DNA from: Stagonosporopsis chrysanthemi
Lineage: Eukaryota > Ascomycota > Dothideomycetes > Pleosporales > Didymellaceae
NCBI GenBank assembly: GCA_022560025.1
Contig: JAFISE010000038.1
Span: forward strand, 62,001-126,000
DNA: 64,000 nt
Direction of reading: 5' to 3'
How positions within the stretch are numbered: position 1 is the first letter of the stretch; each line of letters starts with the position of its first letter. Shown piece by piece: positions 54,462 to 64,000 of this stretch. Position numbers and translations under genes: made by a program. The notes beneath the pieces are model-generated. The model searched no databases. It was not told where the DNA came from and was given only the letters and a program-made list of their open reading frames with translations.

Positions 54462-55859
54462 TCAAACAGCACTCCTCGGATTCTTAAACAGCGACTCCGT
54501 ACTACTCCTCGCATCTACGCCCTTGCTCTCCGGCGTCTTCCACCCACTCAGCCTCCCCCCGCCCCCCTCAACCATGACATGGATATGCGTCTCGACCTGA
54601 ATATCCCTCGCATCGGCATCACTGGAGCCGCGCGACGCGCCGCCCGACCCCTTGGTCACAGTCAGCGGGTAGCCGGAGTCGGCGTTGAAGCTGGGCAGGG
54701 GCCGCGAGCGCGCGGAGCCGATGGTGGGGTACGCGCGGGGTGCGCTGTGGGTGTTGCGGCGGTGCGAGGAGAAGACGCCCGGCAGGTAGCGCGTCATCAG
54801 CGGTCGTAGCAAGGGCAGGCACGAGCAGATTATGCCCACGTTTGTTTCGACAGAGGACCACGTGGCGGCCGCGGGGTTGTCGTAGCTTTGGTCTGTGCTG
54901 TTGGAGATGGCGACGAGGGATTGGAGGCGCAGGATTGACACGATGCAGACGCTGGGGTGCGTTAGTGGGGGTGCTGTGGGGTGGAGCGGGGGGAATATAG
55001 AGGTGGGTGGGAGGGAAGGTGCAGATGTGAAAGCACGCGCGCTCAGTGATTGCATGGGGGATGAGAAAGTGAGACTTACAAGCCGCCGACGGCAAATATT
55101 CCGATCAGAGCTGATTTTTGCCGTTTCCCGAGTTGCAGGCGTCGGATTACGGGCATTGGAAGGAGGATGATGATGAAGTCTGTTAGGATGTTGATGGACG
55201 CGTTGGTGAACCACATGGCGAACTGGTCCATGCAACGAGCGGCCTCCTTTGTCCAGAAAGCTTGGACCGGTACACAGGCGAAGATGCTGCCGAAGAGTGT
55301 CCAGATGGTGAAGCAGATTACTACGCCGAAGACGATCCAGCACGAGAGCCGGAACTTTCGCGTGGGAAATACTCGGTAGTATTGCAGCAGAATCGAGCTC
55401 TTCGTCAGTCCGAGCGAAAGGTTGTAGACTATCAGGGATGCCCAGAATGCCTGGTATGGTCAGCGTTGCAATAATGAATGCAAGGAATAATCAGTACCTT
55501 TGCGACCTTGATGTTGTCATCCGCTGACAACGTGTCTGCGTGCTTGCCCATTCCCCACTTCGCTTCTGTACCGAGTTAACTTTGTAAACGTGTGGCGACA
55601 AGCATGACCTACGGAAACCAATGCAGGTAGTCAAGAGAACGGAACATATCTAGCGCATCTTCAGCCAGTATCACATGTTATTGTACTCGACTCAACTCAC
55701 TGTTGCGACTATGATGAGGTGATCCTCGATTCCCGGAGTGCGAATGATGGACCACCGCGTATACAACCGTAGTATTACACTGATAACGGCGATGACGGTA
55801 AAAGCAAGAGATGCGTCAAATGACTGTCGGCCACGGGGATTGTCGCCCCGGCTCAGCAT
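54462..55859 (-). CDS. Fungal rhodopsin-like integral membrane protein
   Basis: Five exons on the minus strand, 55859-55701, 55649-55613 (37 nt), 55565-55498, 55450-55080 and 54951-54462, encode 374 aa. The introns are 51, 47, 47 and 128 nt. The product has the seven-helix pattern of the fungal rhodopsin-domain family found beside Pth11-like receptors: SLAFTVIAVISVILRLYTRW, HLIIVATICSVLLTTC, SLIVYNLSLGLTKSSILLQYYRVFP, CWIVFGVVICFTIWTLFG, DFIIILLPMPVI, GIFAVGGFVCIVSIL and TNVGIICSCLPLLRPL. The extracellular CFEM domain of true Pth11 is absent. The C-terminal tail is Ser/Gly-rich and probably cytosolic. Ligand and role are unknown; members of this family are not established photoreceptors, since no retinal-binding Lys pattern is evident. 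Confidence 0.85.
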
Positions 55860-58047
55860 CGTGGAAGCGATGACGATCCTCAAGTGCAGACTGATGACAG
55901 CATACACACAGTACTAGTATTAGCTCAAGTAACTCCGTGGAGACTAATGTGCTGTCAGTGTCCCACCAGGGAACAAGTTCAAATTCGGTATCAAACTCGA
56001 TTTCCTGGGCAGCGCATGCTTAAGACATGATCGAAAGGTCGAAGTGAGAATTGTGGGGACACACGGCAGGGCTGCAGGGGGTAGCTGCAACGTGCACCGT
56101 GCGATATGCTTGTACGGGGACCTCACTAGTGGTGCCGGTTTACATTACAACTCGCTAGAACCGCATCTCATGCAAATAGGTAATCAGCGGACTGATTGTT
56201 GATACACCTTAAGGAGTCCCTCTGTGCACAGTCAAGAGCAGTCAAAGCATTCACCACATGGCGACTGGCTGGAACATACCAATCAACTGGATCGTCCGTT
56301 GACGCTCAGGAGACCCTCTCAGATACCGCATACGGATGTTTCCCTTCATACCATCGACATGGCCGTTCCTTGCCGGTCTATGTCGATCCAACTGACCATT
56401 GACAGTTCTGCTACAGAATGTTGCACAAGTTCTGAAGTCGTGAATAGTCGGGGAGCAGGATGCGTTTCAGGGCGACGTACGCAACATTAGTCATGCAAGC
56501 CACCATACGGAGTCTTACATCAGCAACAGTGGGTAGTTGAAAAGCCTCATTCTGTTGTTGAGTCTATCAACTGCTCAGTTAGGCTCGTACAGGCCGTACA
56601 GGCACCACCAATGGCGTGCAAATGCTAGCAAAAGTGGTGGCCCACGGAGATTCTGGTCGACATTGGGCGTGCGTTAGCGAAAGACATTGGTGGCTTTCGA
56701 AGGATTCGTCGAAGTTTCGCATAGTTCCAGATGACAGGGCCCCTATGCACGCAAGGAGTGCATAATCGAGGGTCTTCCCTGCACGTTGATCCCTGTGTTG
56801 TCGCGACAAGATGGCATACGCTGCTCAGCGGCTGCGGAGTGAATTGACGTTTCGCAAGTGTGGATCGTTGTTGTATAGAACAGGGGTGTTCCCAAAAATC
56901 TCAGTTGTGCGATGCCACGGGCCGGGATCTTATCGTCCGAGGTGTCGGCAACAGCCATCCTATTGACAGCAAGATGTGTTTCCCGGACTTGCAGATCCAA
57001 CGAATTGGAAGTGATGTTGTGAATGTAGGCGAGCCGCGTCGTACATGTAACAGGGGCTGAGGGATCCTTCGCGCACCACAAGTATGAGATCGGGATGTCC
57101 GCAGCCGAGGCTCGGCCGCACTGCAATACGATGCAACCGTCTCAAGGCAGAAGATTACCTGAGTTTGACAAGTGAATTGCGCGCTGAACGTGGTGCGGAT
57201 GCTCGACCTGCTGATCAAAGTGCAATGCTGCTCTACCTGCTCTACTATGATCGACATGGCGAGTCGCTTCTCCACGATGATCATATCGAGCATAAGAACC
57301 AGGGGTCAAAGTTTGACATGCGCTAGGCTCGATTGTACACATGGGATCGCAAAGGCGATGAAAACAAGCGCTTCTGCGCCATCACCTTCGATTTACAGAT
57401 CTCACTTCTAGATTGCGCCCGTCGAGAGATTGGAGTTGCAGTGGCGCTGTTTGATTCTTCACATCCTTCTACAAGACACGATCGGAGGCAGGTCTAACGA
57501 GTACGAGGTGTGATGGGATCTCGGTGCTGCATCCGAGAAAACTTTATCGAGTCAGGTACACGCGGGACGCCTTGACAGCGCTCTTAGAACGGGTGAGGTG
57601 ACATGGACCTTCCAGATGTTGCTCATTGCTTCCGAAACGTCTGTGGAGACGGTCGCGTCCGCGTAAACAGTAACAATACGTCCACGTTAGTGGATATTTT
57701 CTCTTGTAAGCGCTAATGATCGAATCGTAGAAGTACATTGGGCTATTGGAAAGGAGTCACGGATGGAGGAGCAGGACAGTTTCGCGCATACGGAACGAGG
57801 AAGGAGAGCCGCAACTTTGACATCGCCAAGCCGAGAATGCTGGAACATGACAGGATAACACGACACTCTCGCGACTGATTGGCAACGGCCCTGAGTCAAT
57901 GTGAGGCAAGCCATTCGCGCCCAGCAGAGGTGAGCGTAGGACTGCGAGACCTCATGATACAGGGTCTGCAAGAGCAACAGGTGCAAGCTCAGCATGCAGA
58001 GAAGACAATGCTCAACCAGTATGAGAGTTACGTTCAATCGGGTTTCA
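55860..58047. other. Intergenic region, no gene recognised
   Basis: About 2.2 kb between the rhodopsin-like gene and the bZIP gene, both on the minus strand. Only short frames are present. A minus-strand frame at 56743-57126 contains PISYLWCAKDP, faintly like the first motif of HET domains, but no further HET motif follows, so I do not call it. No repeat was recognised. Confidence 0.45.
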
Positions 58048-59173
58048 TCATGCAGTTAATCTCAATCTCCTCAAGCCTCGTTGCTTCCCCCACATATTGG
58101 TCTGATCTACAATCTTCTGATCAAGACAGAACCACCACTTCCTGTAAAAGTTCTCGCCAACCTCCCACGCCTCCTCGATATACTCATTGCCTTGGCCCCA
58201 CGCAACTGTATTGCCATGCACTCTGATGCCACCGCCGTCCTGGAGGTCATCTAGATCTTGGACCAGTTGTGTGACAGCTCTGCTCTGGCCGACTGTTTGA
58301 CCGGCCGACGACCACGCACTAAATGCACTGGGTCCTTCGTCGTCATCTTCGCGTGCAACAGGCGGTCGCATTTTGCTCGGCATTGCCAGAGTAAGGATAA
58401 GCTTCTCTCGCATCGTCGGCCATGGTATGAGATCAATGGCTGGATGATGTGGGATTATCATTTGCGCGGGAACAGGATGTAAGTTGCCAGGTAGGAAGGT
58501 TGCATATGAGGTTGATGCTGGCATCACGTGCATATTGAAAGGATCCCATAATTTATCGGTCAGACTAAGGGCAGTCGCGATCGACGCGAACGCATTTACC
58601 ACACTCATGATGGGGATGGCCAATATGCCTCCGTCGGCTGTGAGAGGAAAGACAAAGCTAGGCGTTGAAGCATGACACTGGAGGTCTGCCAAGTCTGCTG
58701 TGGGCGGTAACGGTGTTGGAAGAACTGGAAAGGCTAAATTCGTCAGCAGTGCAGGTGGTAAAAGGCTGAGGGCTTGTGTACGTACCATTGATCTCGTCTA
58801 CTAGGTCAGTGTCAAAAGGATCTCCATGGATAACGAAGTCTGATATCTCATCGCCGCATGGCACACAGAGGGTGTCTTCAATAGATCCTGGTACCTCCGG
58901 TGTCAAGCTGGTTTGAGGTGATATACCATCGCTGCTCGATGAGGTCTGGTCGACGATGTTCCAGAGGCTCTTTGCTTGCGCTTCCAGCCTCGCAATTTTC
59001 TCCTTCCGTCGCTGACCTGTACTGTGGTGTTACAAAATAACGCAGGATGATGCAGCGATGAACTTACGATACCGCCGTTGTGCAAGCACGTTAAGCACCC
59101 TCTTTCTATCCGGGTTACCGGGATCAGGCACGTCACCGGGGCTACGACTCTTCTGCACACGACCTGCGGGCAT
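58048..59173 (-). CDS. bZIP transcription factor with DUF3425 domain
   Basis: Three exons on the minus strand, 59173-59068, 59016-58786 and 58733-58048, encode 340 aa. The introns (51 and 52 nt) have GTAAGT and GTACGT donors; the second has a GCTGAC branch. The spliced N-terminus gives a bZIP basic region, RKRVLNVLAQRRYRQRRKEK, with the N-x7-R signature, then a short leucine zipper (ARLEAQAKSLWNIVD). The C-terminal half has the DUF3425 pattern found in many fungal bZIP regulators: HHPAIDLIPWPTMREKLILTL and NFYRKWWFCLDQKIVDQTNMW. The first intron falls inside the basic region. Targets cannot be inferred. The ATG at 59173 (MPAGRVQKSRSPGD) fits the usual short N-terminus of this group. Confidence 0.88.
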
Positions 59174-59615
59174 GTCGTTATGTTACAAGAGCTTCACTGT
59201 ATGTGCAGATGTTTGTTCAGAGTGCGGAGTACTGCTTGAGTGGCCGGTACTCATTAGATATGCCATGCCAAGAGCATAACGTTATGCTCACCAAGTAGTA
59301 ATGAGCTAGCCTTTTTAGGTCAGCAAAACGAGGTGCACATGGCCACGAATGATTGGCTAGCGTGAAAGACTCCAGTTGCCTACGGTCAGCTTCAACATAA
59401 TGTTCTGAAGCTGAACGGTGAATAAGACCAGAGCTTTGAGTTTGTCTGTTGCCTGGCTCGCGCAACGTTATCAACTCCAGCATGATGACAAGGCAGGGCA
59501 ATACTGCTTGCTTTCCGGCATCTATAGGACATGCAGAAGCACAGATGTACATATCATAACCAGGCTCACCACAGATTCACTCTATCAACAACTTCTTAGC
59601 ACACCCTTAGTCGAA
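59174..59615. promoter_or_regulatory. Divergent promoter bZIP / small membrane protein
   Basis: A 442-nt space between start codons on opposite strands. It should hold both promoters. No motif was recognised with confidence. Confidence 0.4.
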
Positions 59616-60066
59616 ATGGCTAACGCATCAGAGAACGCAAGCAGCCCTCTTCTCAACGCGAAACTCAAATCTAAAATCGAGCACTCGAATGAACCGGTAT
59701 CAGCAGGGGCACTTCGGGCCGTGAAAATGCTCTCATATGTGTGCATGGCTGCAGGAGCTGCCTGCCTCGTAGCACCTCAGTTCACGTGCGCACTGTTTAA
59801 GTACAATGTCCCGGTCGGCTCAGCGCTTCTCGTGCGAATGGTTGGAGCTCGTGACGGTGTCCTAGGTGAGCTGCTACTCACAGCTGAGGACAAGACGGGA
59901 AATGAGAAGGGCCTTGCGGACATGGATTGGAGCAGGCGCTATCGACGTTGGCAGTCTGGCGTACGCTGTTGTGAAAGGTCATGTGGGAAAGCTGACAGGC
60001 GGGCTGTTTGGCGCTGAAGCCGTGGTCTTCACAGGGCTGAGTGCTTGGGGACCGAGGGGTCTGTAG
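59616..60066 (+). pseudogene. Small DUF4267-like membrane protein, apparently frameshifted
   Basis: The frame from ATG 59616 encodes an N-terminal hydrophobic segment (VKMLSYVCMAAGAACLVAPQF) and the motif LLVRMVGARDGVLGELLLTAED, which resembles small fungal and bacterial DUF4267-type membrane proteins (R-x-x-GARD-x-x-LG). The expected continuation, RRALRTWIGAGAIDVGSLAYAVV, is in the +1 frame, ending at 60066. The switch must occur between about 59880 and 59925 (near the run acgggaaatgagaaggg). No intron of realistic length with GT-AG ends explains it. So the gene is either broken by a 1-nt insertion or 2-nt deletion, or the sequence has an error. The family call is moderate. Confidence 0.5.
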
Positions 60067-60343
60067 ATAAACCGCAGCTCAATACGGGATGCAGCATGGG
60101 GTCTCGAGTCGGCTGTAGTGATACGATGATCTGTCAATGGATGAATGAAAGTATACTCGTGACCGCGCGCTCTCGATACGCGTTATTGGCGTGGTCTACG
60201 TGAAGCGGGGCTTGTTTTGCCGCCCTAGCAACCACTGAGGCTGCCTAATTGGAACACAAACATGACGGTAGCGCCTACCGTCTCGACTACAACTCGGCGC
60301 TGCGGAAGCTCTCTGGCTATTGCAGTATCCTACTAACACCCCC
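60067..60343. promoter_or_regulatory. Promoter region of the SNF2 gene
   Basis: A 277-nt space before the SNF2 start codon. An ACGCGT hexamer is at 60179-60184, and a TACTAAC sequence lies at 60330-60336, just upstream of the ATG. Confidence 0.35.
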
Positions 60344-63300
60344 ATGAACAGCAGTTCGCAGAAATATCGTGCGCCATTCGCGCCGCTGAACACCCTCTCA
60401 TCCCCACAGAAACCGGCATATGCCCCACTGGACACGCCAGAATCCTCTTTCTACGGCGACTCCAGCTCGCTCTTCGACGAAGTCTCGAGCCCTCTCGCCC
60501 CGAGCCCATACGCGCATCCGCCTGGTACTCAGACCAAGATGGTTCGCGAACGAGAGCCATCGGCGCTGCCGCCGCGCCCTGACAGCCAGAAGACTGCACC
60601 CGCCGCGAGCACGCAGGAGCGCATCGCCGCACCGCAATTTGGACAGGCCAGTCCTCTACGCAACCCACTTAGACAGGATAGGCCTAAGCACTCTCACGTC
60701 TTCAACGTCTTAAGGCCCGGTCAGCCTAGGCCAGAGCACCACCAAACGACCGCCCGCGTACCGAACCCACCAACTCTTCCTTCATATAAGCCTCAGCAGA
60801 CTAGTGCACCACAGCCAAAACCTGCCACGAAGCTAGACGCTTTTGGCCGTCCTCTCGATGACGACTTCTTCGAGATACCAGCTAGCAGCTTTCAGCCTCG
60901 ACAGTCGACGAGCGTACCGGTGCCTCGGCCATTCAATCCACCCGCGCAGACGATGCAGCCTCCACCGCGGTCGTTGTACTCGTCGATTGGCCACAACAAT
61001 GGGTTCCAGCCGGTGAACAAGGGCGCGCACAATCCTCTGCAGGACGTACGAAAGACGGTTATCCTGGATGACGAAGATGACTTCGACCCTGATGCCGTCG
61101 TGTTCGCAGATCGTGGCAGATTCGGCGCGCCTGATCTAGAGGCCTATGTCGACCAAGCACAAGCGAGCGAGAACATCAAGGCGCTCCTTGAGGGTGCACT
61201 GGACGAAGATGAGGAGAAAATTCCTCGTACACGAGGGCGAAAGAAGAAGAAGCAGGCAGCCAAGGATTCCGCTAATTCGCTGGCCGACCGGCTTAAGGCG
61301 CTAGGCGTCGATGACGAGGAGCCAAAAGCTGACCCTGAGGAGGAGGAGGAGGAGGAGGAGGAGGCAGACGACGAGGAAGACGATGGCTTCGTGGAAGGGC
61401 TCAAGGTTAGCCTGTTGCCTCACCAGGTCGACGGTGTCTCGTGGATGATCGAGAAAGAGACAGGGGCACACAATAAACGAGGCAAGCTGCCTAAAGGTGG
61501 TATCTTGGCCGATGACATGGGCTTGGGTAAGACAGTGCAGTCAATGGCGCTCATCCTTTCGAATCCCCGACCAGAGAAGGGTGTTGAGCCCGAGAACAAG
61601 AAGAACAAGATCCTGGACATTGTCGGCAAAGGTACGCTGGTCGTTGCTCCACTTGCGCTGATCAAGCAATGGGAGTCAGAAATCAACACCAAGGTTGCGA
61701 AGACACACGCGTTGAAGGTGCTTGTGCACCACGGGCCCAACCGCACAAAGTCAGCCGATAAGCTGAAGCAGTACGATGTTGTAGTTACGACCTATCAAGT
61801 CCTTGCATCTGAGCACGCACAATGTGGAGACGGCCCAGACGGTCTCAAGAAGGGCTGCTTTGCGGTGCACTGGTACCGTATGATGTTGGACGAAGCCCAT
61901 ACAATCAAGAACCGCAACGCAAAGATGACCAAGGCTTGCTACGAGGTTCGCTCGCATTACCGCTGGTGTCTGACCGGTACACCGATGCAGAACAATCTCG
62001 ACGAGCTACAGAGCTTGATTAAGTTCCTTCGTATTCAGCCATACTGCGAGATGTCGAATTGGAAAGACTCCATCACCGGGCCTATGAAGAACGGTCGTGG
62101 CAACCTTGCCATGCGGCGACTACAGATTTTTCTCAAGGCCTTCATGAAACGTCGTACTAAGGATGTGCTCAAGAAGGATGGAGCGCTCACCTTTGGAGGC
62201 AAGGGCAAGGACGGTGCAGAGAAACCAGCATTTCAGATTGTCGCGCGAAACGTCGAGACCATTATAGGAGAGTTCACGGCCAAAGAGCGCGCTTTCTACG
62301 ACCGCTTGTCCACTCGAGCACAGGACCGCCTGGCAGAGCTTATGGGGGGCGAGAAGCAGGATTACATTGGGGCTTTGGTGCTACTGCTTCGTTTACGACA
62401 AGCCTGCAACCACCCCAACCTCACAAAGAGCAACGTTAAGGATGACAAGGATGCGCTAACAACAGGGTCAAAACAAGGAGCCCAGACTGGCTTCCAGACT
62501 CCTCGTAAGACTTCTAAGGCAGATGATGCTGATGACCTTGCGGATTTGCTCGGTGGTCTGAGTGTTGCCACCAAGCGGTGTGATCTGTGTCAGCGGACAC
62601 TCAACCGCGACAACGCCGATAGCGGTGCCATCCGCTGCCACGACTGCGAAGATGATCTTAATGCTTCGACAAAGAAGTCGAAGAAGCACAAGAAGAAGCA
62701 CCGTAAAGACAAGCACCGATCTGAGAAAGGGAAGAAGCCTTCTAAGTCAGCCCCTGCTGAGGACAATGATGAAGATGAAGAAGACGTCGTTGCCCGACCT
62801 TCAAAGTCATCTCGCCAACGCCGCGTGGTTGTCGACAGCGATGAAGAAGAAGAGGAGGGCGAGTGGCTAGTGCCTGAAGACCAGCAACATTCTGAAGACC
62901 TTGGCGTTGCAGGAGGTACAGACGACGAGGACGCGGAAGGAGGCGGTGACACGTTAGCATCAATCGACTCACAAGCATCCGGGAGCGTTGATGATAGCAA
63001 GAGTAACCTCGATTCGTTCATTGTGCACGACACCGACAGCGAAGACGAGGCGCCTATCGTCCGCAGGAAGTTGTTCACCAAAGAGAAGCCGCGGGCGGTC
63101 AACCTCGTGTCCGACGACGAAGATGGCTCGGGCACAGAAGTGGGGTCAGAATCAGAGTTGGATTCGGGCTCAGATGGTGAAAACGAGGATGAAGATTCTG
63201 CGACAGAAGAGTCAGACTCAGATTACAGCACATCTGACCTGGTGCCTTCCACAAAAATACGCCAGCTGCTCCAAATCCTTGAGAAGGAGACCCCAGATCA

Positions 63301-63998
63301 CAAGGTCATTGTCTTCTCGCAATTTACTTCCATGCTCGACCTCATTGAGCCCTTCCTCAAGCGCGCGGACTTCAGTTTCACTCGTTACGATGGTAGTATG
63401 CGCAACGATCTGCGCGAGGCCAGTTTGCACAAGCTGCGCGAAGACAAGCGCACACGGGTGCTGTTGTGCAGTCTCAAGTGTGGTAGTCTGGGTCTGAACC
63501 TTACGGCCGCCTCACGCGTAGTCATCATGGAGCCATTCTGGAATCCCGTAAGTTATGCCATCCCAATGCCTCTAGTGCCTCTGAGCTAACGAATTCTAGT
63601 TTGTTGAAGAGCAGGCAATTGACCGCGTCCACCGCCTCAATCAGACAGTGGACGTAACCGTCTATCGCCTCTCGATTCACAACAGCGTCGAAGAGCGTAT
63701 TCTCGAGCTGCAAGAGGCGAAACGCAAGCTCGCTCAGGCTGCTCTCGAGGGCGGCAAGGCCATCGGAAAACTTTCTATGAAGGACATCCTCAATCTCTTC
63801 AAACGCGAGGCCGAGTACGATCATACACACTTGGACAAAGAAGCCGAGCAGGACATCTTCGCTAAGAGGAGGGTGCTGGAAGCTGGCGCTGAGGTGGGCG
63901 GAAGGGGTGAGTCAACGCAAGCTAGACCACCAAGGAAGGCAGGTAGTCTGGGGTTCAAGACGCAGAGGAGGGAGGACGGGGTCTATGGCAGGCGTTAG
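60344..63998 (+). CDS. SNF2-family ATPase of the Rad5/Rad16/Uls1-like group
   Basis: Two exons, 60344-63547 and 63600-63998, encode 1,200 aa. The intron (52 nt, donor GTAAGT, branch GCTAAC) joins IMEPFWNP to FVEEQAIDRVHRLNQ inside the helicase C domain. The N-terminal 280 residues are Pro/Ser-rich and disordered. ATPase motifs: LADDMGLGKTVQS (Walker A, about 388-400), LDEAHTIKN (DEAH at about 515), CLTGTPMQNNLDE, then IVFSQFTSMLDL, GSLGLNLTAASRV and RVHRLNQ. Between the helicase halves is a small Cys motif, CDLCQRTL and IRCHDCEDDL (about 745-775), where related Rad5/Uls1 proteins have a RING, followed by a long acidic, Ser-rich region (about 805-960). These proteins remodel or strip chromatin-bound proteins using ATP. 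Uls1/Rrp-like is my best guess; orthology is unresolved. Confidence 0.85.
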
Positions 63999-64000
63999 GT

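Noticed and set aside
56743..57126. Possible HET domain remnant (PISYLWCAKDP)
   Set aside because: Only one weak motif; nothing that follows matches the rest of the HET domain.

Overview
The window is nuclear DNA of a filamentous ascomycete (Pezizomycotina). The evidence is many short spliceosomal introns (47-128 nt, mostly about 50) with fungal donors and CTAAC/CTGAC branch sites, a Zn2Cys6-type regulator, a DUF3425-type bZIP factor, a HET-family C-terminal module and a fungal rhodopsin-like membrane protein. Dothideomycetes is my guess from overall gene style; nothing here proves it. No CRISPR, phage, transposon or rRNA was recognised, and I found no tRNA by eye.

Layout. 1-12.6 kb: the 3' part of glutamine-dependent NAD synthetase (N-terminus off the left edge), a HET-like protein without the HET domain, a RING protein, a transcription factor with a damaged zinc cluster, and a large Cys-rich F-box/LRR-like protein. 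12.7-14.5 kb: low-complexity DNA with an N gap flanked by poly-C and poly-G. 14.5-25 kb: ribosomal protein L7 and the tRNA m5C methyltransferase Ncl1/Trm4 (divergent), a PI-PLC-like phosphodiesterase, a C3HC zinc-finger NIPA/Rsm1 protein and a Hal2/Met22 nucleotidase (divergent), then mitochondrial uL6m. 25-43.7 kb: a Kar5-like nuclear fusion protein, the G-alpha chaperone/GEF Ric8 (five exons, rebuilt here), Rif1 (three exons), glucose-6-phosphate 1-epimerase, an Iks1-type kinase and a Ppc89/Cep57-like spindle pole protein. 43.7-50.2 kb: a 6.5 kb stretch with no convincing gene. 50.2-64 kb: a membrane protein, the mitochondrial DEAD-box helicase Mss116 with an RGG tail, a rhodopsin-like membrane protein, a DUF3425-type bZIP factor, a small apparently frameshifted membrane protein and a SNF2 ATPase.

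Most genes are conserved housekeeping genes not organised as a pathway or secondary-metabolite cluster. Several share short divergent promoters (RPL7/NCL1, NIPA/HAL2, MRPL6/KAR5, RIC8/RIF1, bZIP/small membrane protein). RIF1, the PPC89-like gene and the SNF2 gene all act in chromosome or spindle maintenance but are not adjacent.

The points most worth a second look are an 8-nt micro-exon in the NAD synthetase gene, a GC-AG intron of 51 nt that keeps the frame open in the NIPA gene, a zinc-cluster factor with only two of six cysteines, and the large gene-free block with a recurring AGACAT-type motif. All exon structures were worked out by hand from splice signals, frame and remembered family sequence, and would be tested by RNA-seq.
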